Source: a virus. Taken from it: a stretch of 46,168 nucleotides of DNA. Positions within the stretch are counted from its first letter, which is position 1. Every line of letters begins with the position of its first letter. The DNA lies in IMG/VR virus record IMGVR_UViG_3300028909_000034, positions 1 to 46,168 of that record; one strand, given 5' to 3'. This document shows, in pieces, positions 9,343 through 17,332 of the stretch. Under the pieces are notes generated by a model that saw only the letters and a program-made list of their open reading frames with translations, had not been told where the DNA came from and did not search any database. The position numbers were made by a program, and so were the translations under genes.

Positions 9343-9735
9343 TTAGAATACGTACACTGTAGCGTTTACTGTGTTATCAGATGGTGTGATTGTGATCAAA
9401 TTCTCGTCCGGCGCTGACGGTTGCCAGATGCGTAAATCTTTGTCTGAACTCACGACGTGTGCTCCGATTGGTTGACGAAGAAGCTTGTGGTTAATCACTA
9501 ATGATCCTGACGCCGGCCATGTATAATCATTATCTGTCGTTCCTGTGGCGCCAATGCGAATAAGATTCCCTGAACCGTTTCCTTTGTCAAACTTATTGTA
9601 TTGTCCTGTCGCATCCTTACTATTCGGAGTTCCCATGTCAATATTACCTGTGAGAACTTGCTGGGCTGACTGAACCCACTGTCTGTGTGAGTTATCAAGC
9701 TTATGTGCGAAAGTGTTTGGATCATAAGGAAGCAT
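9343..9735 (-). CDS. tail-associated hypothetical protein, 130 aa
   Basis: Small late protein starting MLPYDPNTFAHKLDNSH. The second half (ASGSLVINHKLLRQPIGAHVVSSDKDLRIWQPS and onward to TVNATVYVF) is beta-rich and reads like a receptor-binding or tail-needle domain. Its start overlaps the end of the 960-aa tail protein, so the two are probably co-translated and may interact. No family recognised. Confidence 0.6.
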   Translation of the reverse strand: MLPYDPNTFAHKLDNSHRQWVQSAQQVLTGNIDMGTPNSKDATGQYNKFDKGNGSGNLIRIGATGTTDNDYTWPASGSLVINHKLLRQPIGAHVVSSDKDLRIWQPSAPDENLITITPSDNTVNATVYVF

Positions 9736-12617
9736 TATACTGGCCTCTGTGCTGGATCAAATGAACCGAACCATGCTACTTTAATAACTCGAAGTTGTGC
9801 AGTCCCGTTATCAGGAAGTCCTGAGACAACAATCTGAAGTTGTGGAGCATGCACGGTAAAAGCTCCAGAAGAATTTACGGTTGTTGGAAAAATCTGAAGT
9901 TCGATAGGATTACTGTTCAATGTGTTAAACTGGGTTGCTGAAAGAGTCACTACAGCAAATACTACACCACTGAAACTAAAGGTTACTTGCACATCCTCAG
10001 AAAAGTCTCCTACCAGCGAAACATACAACGCGTCGATTGTTATATCTCTCCCAAAAGCAAGTTCCTCTTGTGCAAACGTCACACTACTTGCTTGAGAGAT
10101 AGCGTTTATATTCGTCAAACCTTCTTGCAAAGCAAAAAACTGTGGCGGAGCAGTAGTTGAACTAAGAAACGAACTGGCTTCAAGTTGTATACCTACGACA
10201 GAAAGACTTTGATTATATTTATTAGCCCCTGCTGAAGTATTACTAGAAGCAAAAACTCCAAGAAACTCTGTCGCAAGAACAGGTCGTACAAGAGTATTTG
10301 GAATGATTACTGGATAGGTAAACGTAACCCAGGAAGCGTTACTTGTGTTATAAGCAAAGATATTTACATTGGTTACTCTTTGGAGACCTATACCTTGTGA
10401 AGGTACGACAGCCGGAGCCAGAAAATTCACAAGAACAAAAGTATCACCACCTATGTAGACTGAACAAGTGTTCGCGCTGAGTAACTTAAAAGAGTTACCT
10501 GAAGCAATTGCTTGAAAAAGCAAGGCTTTTATCTTCGCACCGATTGAAGATATAGAAGAGGAGATTTGGTAAACATCCGAGTTACCAACGTAAGCTCCAG
10601 TCTGGTCATATTGACACACAAGACTTGAAATCTGCGCTCCTTCTCCTTCATCGCCGAGACCGATGTGAGCAATAGCAAAAGGAAGAGTAGCATTACCAGT
10701 CGGAGTTGCATAGCTAATTCCTTCTGAGCGGATGATAAACGCCGTGCCACTTGTGACAATGAGCCCAGAAAGATAATCAGCTATATCAGCAAGTTGCTCA
10801 AAGCCAGCACCAGTAATGTTACCTGTGAGATCCAGTGGATTCCAGTTATCAAGCTTTCCTGCTGTAGTCCAAGCAAAGATCATATCTGTCGATTGAATTA
10901 CGGTTCCCGGCGCAGGAATAAGACCAAGTCCAATCAGAGAACCGGTGAACTTTCTAAGTACACGCACACCTTGATATGTAGTGGAAACTACGAAAGCACC
11001 AGGACCGCCATATTTGATAATCGCAGGTCCAATATTACCTATGTAGAGTGTTCCACCAACAGCTGTGATCGAAGCTTGTGTTGGAAGCAGAGTAGAAAGT
11101 ACAGTACCACTTCCAGCTCCATCTGAACCACCTGTGAGATTTCCAAAAAGTGGCTCATGAAAAGGAAAGAAATAATAAAACAAATCCGGCCCAGTAATCG
11201 TTGAGCGATCTTGAACAGTGATGCTATTTCCTATGGCACCAGGAATAATCGCTGTAAGCACTAAAGCACTGTGACCGCTGTCAACTTCTGCTGTCACATT
11301 TGCATCAGGAGGATAAGTTCCAGTACCTTTTATATCTGAAGCCATCGTATTTAAAATAAACGCTGGTCCTGTAGTAAGCGTTGGTACTGGTGCAGCAGAT
11401 AAAGCCATAAACGATAAAGGACGACAAAGATAACCTGTGTTCGCATCTCCGGCAGATATAAGTTCAAAAGAAACAACAGAACCACCAGGCCCAACCTCAG
11501 TGATTAAAACTTGCGCATTTGCTCCTGTATAACCTGAAACTTGCCCAATCAATTCATATAGCTCTCCAACATTAAAACCAGCTCCTCCCCCACCAAAACA
11601 AGAGATCAAAGGCCCGATACTTAATGTATCGTCTGTAAAATTATGTCTCACCCCGCCTGCCGCAACCTCTATAACTTGACAAAGTGTAACCCCAGCAAGA
11701 GTGGGTGTTGTTGGAGTAATACCGTTACTCTCAACAGTGTATGTAGCAGTACCGCTCGGCCCATTAATATTAAGTATCACATCGCTATTCTGTGTATATA
11801 CAAGAGCCGCAGCTCCTACTGCATAGTTCCAACCAGCTACACCAACACTAACCGGAAGATAGGAAACGTTCACGTAGTTAGCGGTAAAAGAATCTGGTAC
11901 AAGAGTGAAACCTATGATATTGCCACCGCCTCCAACAGCAGTAACAATGATTTGAGCGGTTACATTCGTTCCTTGTTGAATCCAATAAGTCGAACCGACT
12001 GAGTAGTTAATACCTCCTGTTACAGTTAAAGCCGTAATAATTCCAGGAAGACTAAAAGCAGTATTCGAGGGACTTCCAGAAGTTGCACCTGTGAGAGTTG
12101 TTACTCCAGTTATAGTAACCGTCGCCCCAGTTCCCGGCGTTGCAGAACTGGTAGTCTGAAGCTGCAACGAGATTGATGCCGCCGTGTCTGGTGTTAAACT
12201 ATTAAACAATGTATAATTTAGCGTATCATTATAAAACGTCGCCGGATTTCCAGGAATCCAAGAAGTCATGTAGAACGTATATGCTACTCCAGTAGGAGAA
12301 CCTGCTACTGCGACAGCAGTATAACCAAGAGCGTAGTTTAATGTACCATACTTAGGACTATAAAAGTTTCCAAATCCAATCAGCGTCACACCAACAATAC
12401 CGTTCCAGAGAACAGGAATCTGCACTGGAACAAGCGATGCTGCGACTAACTTATTGTCTACTACTATGAAGCCATCGCACTGTGTAAAACACCGTGGATC
12501 AATGTAAGCTGGCGGCGCAGACGAATCCACGCCGCCAAATGGAGCTTCTATTCCACCATAGGTAACCTCAAGTCCGATGTTACCGTTTGAGAGTTCCTCT
12601 GTTTTGATATGCCCCAC
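9735..12617 (-). CDS. large tail hub / tail tubular-like protein, 960 aa
   Basis: The largest protein in the window. It is almost entirely beta-rich, with many G/T/S/V repeats in residues 130-470 and an alternating strand pattern from 520 to 800 (for example ADYLSGLIVTSGTAFIIRS followed by ISYATPTGN). Such long beta-structured proteins between the head completion genes and ejection proteins are typically the tail nozzle/stabilisation protein (T7 gp12-like) or a hub. The starting residues contain the phrase EAPFGGVDSSAPPAYIDPR, resembling the opening of tubular B-type proteins, where a similar phrase introduces the list of subunits; I regard this as suggestive only. Confidence 0.6.
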   Translation of the reverse strand: MGHIKTEELSNGNIGLEVTYGGIEAPFGGVDSSAPPAYIDPRCFTQCDGFIVVDNKLVAASLVPVQIPVLWNGIVGVTLIGFGNFYSPKYGTLNYALGYTAVAVAGSPTGVAYTFYMTSWIPGNPATFYNDTLNYTLFNSLTPDTAASISLQLQTTSSATPGTGATVTITGVTTLTGATSGSPSNTAFSLPGIITALTVTGGINYSVGSTYWIQQGTNVTAQIIVTAVGGGGNIIGFTLVPDSFTANYVNVSYLPVSVGVAGWNYAVGAAALVYTQNSDVILNINGPSGTATYTVESNGITPTTPTLAGVTLCQVIEVAAGGVRHNFTDDTLSIGPLISCFGGGGAGFNVGELYELIGQVSGYTGANAQVLITEVGPGGSVVSFELISAGDANTGYLCRPLSFMALSAAPVPTLTTGPAFILNTMASDIKGTGTYPPDANVTAEVDSGHSALVLTAIIPGAIGNSITVQDRSTITGPDLFYYFFPFHEPLFGNLTGGSDGAGSGTVLSTLLPTQASITAVGGTLYIGNIGPAIIKYGGPGAFVVSTTYQGVRVLRKFTGSLIGLGLIPAPGTVIQSTDMIFAWTTAGKLDNWNPLDLTGNITGAGFEQLADIADYLSGLIVTSGTAFIIRSEGISYATPTGNATLPFAIAHIGLGDEGEGAQISSLVCQYDQTGAYVGNSDVYQISSSISSIGAKIKALLFQAIASGNSFKLLSANTCSVYIGGDTFVLVNFLAPAVVPSQGIGLQRVTNVNIFAYNTSNASWVTFTYPVIIPNTLVRPVLATEFLGVFASSNTSAGANKYNQSLSVVGIQLEASSFLSSTTAPPQFFALQEGLTNINAISQASSVTFAQEELAFGRDITIDALYVSLVGDFSEDVQVTFSFSGVVFAVVTLSATQFNTLNSNPIELQIFPTTVNSSGAFTVHAPQLQIVVSGLPDNGTAQLRVIKVAWFGSFDPAQRPV

Positions 12618-12629
12618 TAGAAGCCTCGC

Positions 12630-12905
12630 TTACTTAGTACCGAGATACAAGTCAACTTCACCAGTAAATGTGCCGCCGAAGGTTACAGGTCCAGAGAGCC
12701 AACCAAGTTCTCCGAACGTTATCTGTTGTGTACTAGCAGTCCATGTCCAAGTGTAAAGTCTGCCAGCTTCGTCTGTGATTGTAAAGGTGTTCGTGGACGT
12801 ACCACCTGTCCACGAGCCACCTTTGACTTTGACGTTTAACGTACCGAAAGGAGTTGATCCAGCTTGTGTTACCTTCCAGATACGGCCTGTGAAATCATTT
12901 GCCAC
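12630..12905 (-). CDS. small beta-rich virion protein, 91 aa
   Basis: Short protein rich in T, G and W, with alternating strands (TFTITDEAGRLYTWTW, QQITFGELGWLSG, GTFTGEVDLYLG). Likely a small decoration or tail component given its place between the 234-aa protein and the tail hub. Shine-Dalgarno AAGGAGG is visible before its ATG. No family recognised. Confidence 0.6.
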   Translation of the reverse strand: MANDFTGRIWKVTQAGSTPFGTLNVKVKGGSWTGGTSTNTFTITDEAGRLYTWTWTASTQQITFGELGWLSGPVTFGGTFTGEVDLYLGTK

Positions 12906-12920
12906 AAGCTACCTCCTTTC

Positions 12921-13625
12921 TTAGTTAAGGTTATAGGAGCAATTCAACATCACTCCATAAAAATTGATCGTACCGCCAGAGCCGGCGGTGAGATTGATAT
13001 TAACAAGAACTGCTGTGTCTCCTGCTTGTGCTGGTACAATCATTGCAGGCGAGGTTACAGGAATGTTTGTAACCTGAGGCTGTGCGCCAATAGCAGTAGG
13101 CAGACCGTTTGCACCAAGCGCGATTATATTAGTCACAACCGGTGCTACAAGATTCTGAAACTGTGTCTTTGTAAGTGCAGCTGTAGCTGCGCCTGCTGTT
13201 ACAGCCAGCACTTGATAGACTACATCTATCGAGTTGACTTGCCAACCTTTAGCAAGCGGTCCACGCTGAACATTACCAAGAGTTGCAAGCTGTGCTGCTG
13301 TGAGAGGCGGAAAACCAGCAGAAAGTCCTAGAGGCCCACCAGTATTTGCTACAGTAGAAGGACCAGGAACAGAAGCAGCAGTTCCAAACTGTTCTTGATC
13401 AATCGCTGATGATGCGTAAACACCAGAGCGCAAAGTTGTTGCTTCTGGAGATTTGAAAAACTTAGCTGCCGCAGTAGAAGGAACTGTTACGTAAAGCAAT
13501 CCTTGTGCGGGAGCCGCAGGTCTGGTTGCCACAGCAGCAAAGTCCACAAACTCGTCTGCGCCAATCCAAAGATGTGCGTCAGACTGTGGAGTTCCTTGTT
13601 CCCATTTACCCTCAGTAAAACTCAT
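12921..13625 (-). CDS. putative minor head/tail protein, 234 aa
   Basis: Alanine/valine/threonine-rich protein downstream of the capsid and zinc-motif genes. The C-terminal half has beta strands (AGDTAVLVNINLTAGSGG, INFYGVMLNCSYNLN). Its ribosome site (GAGGAG) is directly preceded by a perfect 5-bp hairpin with a two-base loop (13639-13650), the same arrangement seen before many rightward genes. Function unknown; decoration or head completion protein is the most natural guess. Confidence 0.6.
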   Translation of the reverse strand: MSFTEGKWEQGTPQSDAHLWIGADEFVDFAAVATRPAAPAQGLLYVTVPSTAAAKFFKSPEATTLRSGVYASSAIDQEQFGTAASVPGPSTVANTGGPLGLSAGFPPLTAAQLATLGNVQRGPLAKGWQVNSIDVVYQVLAVTAGAATAALTKTQFQNLVAPVVTNIIALGANGLPTAIGAQPQVTNIPVTSPAMIVPAQAGDTAVLVNINLTAGSGGTINFYGVMLNCSYNLN

Positions 13626-13638
13626 TTTGTCACTCCTC

Positions 13639-13650
13639 GCGGCACGCCGC
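13639..13650 (-). promoter_or_regulatory. hairpin adjoining Shine-Dalgarno of the 234-aa gene
   Basis: On the minus strand GCGGC-GT-GCCGC forms a perfect 5-bp hairpin with a 2-nt loop, followed after one base by AGGAG and the ATG. It begins at the stop codon of the preceding gene. It matches the hairpin-then-Shine-Dalgarno layout of several early genes. Confidence 0.5.
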
Positions 13651-13931
13651 TAGATTAGAAAATCTTCTACTTCTTCTGCAAAATCTGGATGACGAAGCTT
13701 ATCTACAGGAACGAGTTCTTCTTTGCCGTCGGTCAAGACTTGTGCTATCCTAACATCCCGTTCACCGATAAGTCCCAGTTTACCATTAGAGTCCTGACAT
13801 TCAGGACCAAGCAGCAAGCCTCGTTCCCATTTCATAACTGCTATCTTCGTTTTCTTGTCACACCGATCGCAGTAATGCCACGGTCCTGTCCAGAAGGTAT
13901 GTCGAAGTCCGGTTTGTGCAAAGAAGCTCAT
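13650..13931 (-). CDS. small zinc-motif head-module protein, 93 aa
   Basis: Residues 20-45 read HYCDRCDKKTKIAVMKW...GPECQD, a Cys-x2-Cys with a later Cys and nearby His, plausible for one structural zinc. The rest is acidic at the C-terminus (FAEEVEDFLI). It follows the major capsid gene, where phages often encode a small zinc protein of unknown role. No family name assigned. Confidence 0.65.
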   Translation of the reverse strand: MSFFAQTGLRHTFWTGPWHYCDRCDKKTKIAVMKWERGLLLGPECQDSNGKLGLIGERDVRIAQVLTDGKEELVPVDKLRHPDFAEEVEDFLI

Positions 13932-13985
13932 TTAGAATCCTTTTAGCAGATCGGGGCCGGGAGCAGGCTCGACCCCTTTCCACTA

Positions 13986-14009
13986 TTCGTAATGATGCTC
14001 TATTACGAA
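13986..14009 (-). other. intercistronic inverted repeat after the capsid gene
   Basis: TTCGTAAT and ATTACGAA form a perfect 8-bp stem with an 8-base loop. It lies 6 bases past the capsid stop codon and about 55 bases before the next start. There is no U-run, so it is more likely an mRNA-stability or processing hairpin than a terminator. Confidence 0.5.
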
Positions 14010-14014
14010 ACTGT

Positions 14015-14974
14015 TTACGGTCCCTGAGTCCCCCAGACTCCCTGCCACCGTGGGCACCAAGCAGCAACTCTCATACGAGTCTTCTGCTTGATAGCGTCGG
14101 TATCAAAATCATCATCAAAGTCTGTAGTAGGCTTTTCACGATTAATGACTTCCAGAGCATGATCCGCCTTATCTGCGACAAGATACCATGCGCTAGGAGA
14201 GTTAAGCCACGGAACCTCGATGTTCTTGTAATCCTCAGGCAACAGAGAGTTGATGGTGTTATCTGCTGTATAAGGCTTACCAGAAGAACCGAGGATCTCA
14301 CGAACTAGGAAGCGTAATTCAGGAGGCGTGATCAAGTTAACCCAACGCAGTCTGATCGGGAAACCCATGTTGTCAATCATACGCGCTGCGTGATTAGTGG
14401 CAAGTTGCAGACCAGCAACCGAGAAATCTACGTCCACCGAGGGACGGTTAGGATATGTACCCGGCGCTGAGATAACACCCGCTGCTCCAGGAGCGATCTG
14501 CGTAGCCTGTGCTCCGCCGAGAAGAGCGTGAGTATTGTAGAACAAAGGATTACCGTCAAAAGTCGTAACCGCTGACGTGAAGCCTTGATTAAACACATTC
14601 CACGCGATCATCTCTTTGGTGAACGCTGCGCTACGAGCAAGCAACGTCGGTCCTTTCTTGCCGACAAGACCGTATCTGTCATCATCGTACAATTCCTTGG
14701 AAGTTCTAATACCCAAGGAATACGTGAGTGGCTCGACTCTCTTGGAAGCGCCCTGCTTCATTTCTGTATAAGCGGTCGAACTATTTTCAGGTTTTTCTTG
14801 AAGAACCGAAATCCCGGCCATTTCAAGCTCTTGCTCGTACTCAAATTCCGAATCTACCTCGTGAAAGACTTTCGGATAATCTGAAGCTTTGAGCTGGTTA
14901 TCGAGGCTGTCAAAGTAGATTTTCCTCAGCCCCGGCTGCATTAGTTGTGAAAACTTCGCTCGTACTTGAGGCAT
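14015..14974 (-). CDS. major capsid protein, HK97 fold, Mu gpT-like
   Basis: 319 aa, the usual length. The sequence follows the Mu gpT-like pattern: an N-terminal region with DSLDNQLKASDYPKVFHEVDSE..., a middle TFDGNPLFYNTHALLGG, then NRPSVDVDFSVAGLQLA, LITPPELRFLVREILGSS, KPYTADNTINSLLPEDY, VPWLNSPSAWYLVADKADH, and a C-terminal FDDDFDTDAIKQKTRMRVAAWCPRWQGVWG. It forms the icosahedral shell. It sits in the expected order portal, scaffold, decoration candidate, capsid. Confidence in the role is high; the family was recognised from the order of these motifs, not from a search. Confidence 0.9.
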   Translation of the reverse strand: MPQVRAKFSQLMQPGLRKIYFDSLDNQLKASDYPKVFHEVDSEFEYEQELEMAGISVLQEKPENSSTAYTEMKQGASKRVEPLTYSLGIRTSKELYDDDRYGLVGKKGPTLLARSAAFTKEMIAWNVFNQGFTSAVTTFDGNPLFYNTHALLGGAQATQIAPGAAGVISAPGTYPNRPSVDVDFSVAGLQLATNHAARMIDNMGFPIRLRWVNLITPPELRFLVREILGSSGKPYTADNTINSLLPEDYKNIEVPWLNSPSAWYLVADKADHALEVINREKPTTDFDDDFDTDAIKQKTRMRVAAWCPRWQGVWGTQGP

Positions 14975-14991
14975 GTTAAATCTCCTTTGAG

Positions 14992-15615
14992 TTAGTTAAT
15001 CTGGATCGCGGTTGTAAGGAACTGAAAGTAAACAGGATAGTTAAGACCCGAGCCAAGAGGAAGAGCCACGATCTGTACAACCGCAGAGCCACCTGTTTTG
15101 GACTTGTCTACATACCAAGTTCCATCACCTGTGCTCTTGGTCAAGCCATAGCTTTTACCAATGTCAGACTGTACTGGAGTCCAATCAGCAGCGAGAGCGC
15201 CGGTAAGATTGTCAAACAACGCCGAGAAGATGCTGTCTTGATTCGGCGTCATGTAGAGAGTACGCCCATCGGATACAGGAGTACCGATAGCAATATTGAC
15301 ACCGCTCGGTTGTCCAGGAACGTTGCCATAAGTTGCAATGGCGATATTGCCTGTAATTCCACCAAACGGAGGCACAGGCGCTCCAGCACCGGCGCTACCG
15401 AGATTAAGTCCAAAGGATTCTGAGATACCCAGAATCCCAGCTGCTACAGTCGCGCCATCCCAAGCTTGTACAAAACCTGAGGCGTTCAACTGTACCGGAG
15501 TTCCAGATAGAAAAGTCTGCCCCGCCGCTTCGTTATTGGAGACAGTAAATGGCGTGGTTCCCGCCTTCTCCAACACTTGAATAATCGGCAGATGAGTAGT
15601 GAGGTTTGCCGCCAT
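14992..15615 (-). CDS. putative capsid decoration/head fibre protein, 207 aa
   Basis: Immediately upstream of the capsid gene. It is beta-rich and glycine-rich, beginning MAANLTTHLPIIQVLEKAGTT, with a compact middle (SGTPVQLNASGFVQAWDGATVAAGILG) resembling the small beta-barrel of capsid-stabilising proteins. Position between scaffold block and capsid is typical. Exact family not recognised. Confidence 0.6.
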   Translation of the reverse strand: MAANLTTHLPIIQVLEKAGTTPFTVSNNEAAGQTFLSGTPVQLNASGFVQAWDGATVAAGILGISESFGLNLGSAGAGAPVPPFGGITGNIAIATYGNVPGQPSGVNIAIGTPVSDGRTLYMTPNQDSIFSALFDNLTGALAADWTPVQSDIGKSYGLTKSTGDGTWYVDKSKTGGSAVVQIVALPLGSGLNYPVYFQFLTTAIQIN

Positions 15616-15642
15616 AGTACTCTCCTCTGTTTTCTGCTTTGG

Positions 15643-15658
15643 GGCATCCTGCTATGCC
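15643..15658 (-). other. small hairpin before the decoration-candidate gene
   Basis: GGCAT and ATGCC pair around a 6-base loop, 27 bases before the ATG at 15615 and ahead of its AGAGGAG. Weak on its own; recorded because similar leader hairpins recur in this window. Confidence 0.3.
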
Positions 15659-15672
15659 GCGTTAAGGTTTAG

Positions 15673-16284
15673 TTACATAATCGGATCGTAATAATCCAAT
15701 CCACCACCGAGAGTGGGAGTTTCTCCAAGCTCAAACGTGCCTTTTACACGAGCTGAAGGAGGACGCCTGTTATTACCAAGTTGACGCTGAGAAAGCTCTA
15801 AGCCTCTACGACGTTTGCCATAGAGAATACGCTTGTGAACTCTCATGCACACTACGTCAACGTACATGTAGTGGCCCTCGGAGTTAAACGGTAGAGGAAT
15901 CTTGAAATCAGGATGAATGTGCTCTGGCTTTAGATACTCGTAACCTTCAGCCAAAAGTTGACCAATACGACGATTATCTGTTGAAGCCCACACACATTCA
16001 AACTCAGGATCTTTCAACTTCATGTTCATGTAATCAGGAAGATCATGGTCGATTACAGGAATGTACATTTGCATGTTGTAAGAGTCGGCTTCGGTGATTT
16101 TAGACCAGTCCGGCTCTTGTGGTTGCGCCGCAGCTACAGCGGCAGCACGATTTTTCTTGAGAATTCCTTCAATCACTTTCTCAAGTTCGGAAGCGTTTTT
16201 CGTAGGCTCAAGCATCGCAGCAGCAAGTTCTTTTGCTTGCGCAGGTTCCGTTATAGCAGGAGTTTTATGGTTAATTTCAGACAT
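15673..16284 (-). CDS. hypothetical head-module protein, 203 aa
   Basis: The first 70 residues are an A/E/K-rich helical region; the rest is globular, containing FECVWASTDNRRIGQLLAEGYEYL and VDVVCMRVHKRILYGKRRRGLELSQRQLG, a basic patch. The start overlaps the scaffold stop codon (ATG at 16284). Proteins with this two-part plan lie beside scaffold genes in other phages, but I do not recognise a named family. Confidence 0.6.
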   Translation of the reverse strand: MSEINHKTPAITEPAQAKELAAAMLEPTKNASELEKVIEGILKKNRAAAVAAAQPQEPDWSKITEADSYNMQMYIPVIDHDLPDYMNMKLKDPEFECVWASTDNRRIGQLLAEGYEYLKPEHIHPDFKIPLPFNSEGHYMYVDVVCMRVHKRILYGKRRRGLELSQRQLGNNRRPPSARVKGTFELGETPTLGGGLDYYDPIM

Positions 16285-17015
16285 TAAGCGTACCCAATCC
16301 CTTCTTCGTCCAGTATCTTAGCGTAATCAGCAGGTTTCATTCCAAGAAGACGAGCTGTTTTGAGAACTAATGGATCATTCTCAAGGCCACGGAGAGTAGA
16401 GGCTTTGTCGTCAGCAGCACCGCTTGAGCCAGCAGAACCATTAGAGGTTCCGTTTGTGCTTGTAGATCCAGCGAAGCGACTCTTGATCTTGCCTTCTACA
16501 ATCTCATCATTGTGACGACCAAGAACTGTAAGATAACAGTTCTTGATAACAGAGGGATCATTCCGAGCCTGAAGCGTTTGACCGGCGATAAGAGTGTCGA
16601 TTTCTTTTTTGATGTCGCCGTGGTAGTACTTGAATTCTTTCTCATCTTCAAACACTTCACGACGAATATTAGCAGCATTCAGTGTCAAGATAGCCGAAGT
16701 ATGTCCCTGAGTAGCCTTGGCTATAGCAGCTTTTGGATCAGTCAGAAACAATTCCTCAATCTCAGCATCAGTTTCTTCTTGCGTCCTAGAGTTCTTGAGC
16801 CTCAACGCTGTTGCTGCTTCGGCGTCTTCCTTGTCTTTATGCGCCTTAGACTGCGTTTCCATGATACTCTTAAGTCCATTAAGAGTCTCCATCAGCTTCG
16901 GCATCTGCGCCGCTGCATCAGCACCAGCTTTGATCTGATTCTGAAGCTCGTCAGGAAGAGTGAACTCCTCTGTTCCATCTTCCTTTGGTTTTTTCTGCCA
17001 TGAAAATAGTGCCAT
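16284..17015 (-). CDS. putative scaffolding protein, 243 aa
   Basis: Highly charged, helical protein: residues 20-130 are E/K/A-rich with coiled-coil character, then a G/S/T-rich linker (residues 185-200) and a C-terminal helix ending LLGMKPADYAKILDEEGIGYA. Helical, charged, low in aromatics and located between portal and capsid: the usual profile of a phage scaffold that guides procapsid assembly and then leaves. No protease motif seen. Confidence 0.7.
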   Translation of the reverse strand: MALFSWQKKPKEDGTEEFTLPDELQNQIKAGADAAAQMPKLMETLNGLKSIMETQSKAHKDKEDAEAATALRLKNSRTQEETDAEIEELFLTDPKAAIAKATQGHTSAILTLNAANIRREVFEDEKEFKYYHGDIKKEIDTLIAGQTLQARNDPSVIKNCYLTVLGRHNDEIVEGKIKSRFAGSTSTNGTSNGSAGSSGAADDKASTLRGLENDPLVLKTARLLGMKPADYAKILDEEGIGYA

Positions 17016-17332
17016 TAGAGTTCGCCCCTTTCTTGTGAAGCTTGATACTGTTCCAGCTTACTTGCTACTCGTTCATTTCGATCTTCGATTTCTTTTAACA
17101 CTTGTGGAAGTTGAAGAACCGAGTTAAAAGACTTGAGTTGCGTTACTTGAATCCTTGTTTTAGCTGCAATAACCTCATCAGAGTCTAACAGATTTAAAGC
17201 GCACATAGCTTCATACGCTTCTTGTCTCACTCTACTTAGGTAAGCCAGTACCGGCTGGAACTCCTCCCGCTCCCACAACTCCTGAAGGGACTTGCGATAC
17301 GGGAGAAGATCCCCTACTTTGCTGATTTCCAT
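17015..17332 (-). CDS. small helical protein overlapping portal end, 105 aa
   Basis: Starts at 17332 inside the last 101 bp of the portal gene, in another frame, with GGAGCAGGAGCAGGTA before the ATG. The protein is entirely helical (LPYRKSLQELWEREEFQP, VLKEIEDRNERVASKLEQYQ) and could be a scaffold partner or portal-associated coiled coil. The overlapped portal tail is low-complexity Gly/Gln/Ser/Pro, consistent with tolerance for overprinting. Function unknown. Confidence 0.65.
   Translation of the reverse strand: MEISKVGDLLPYRKSLQELWEREEFQPVLAYLSRVRQEAYEAMCALNLLDSDEVIAAKTRIQVTQLKSFNSVLQLPQVLKEIEDRNERVASKLEQYQASQERGEL

Noticed and set aside
10794-12002. Plus-strand frames opposite the 960-aa tail gene
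   Set aside because: Cys/Arg/Ser/Thr-rich antisense translations of a beta-rich gene; no ribosome sites and no domain.
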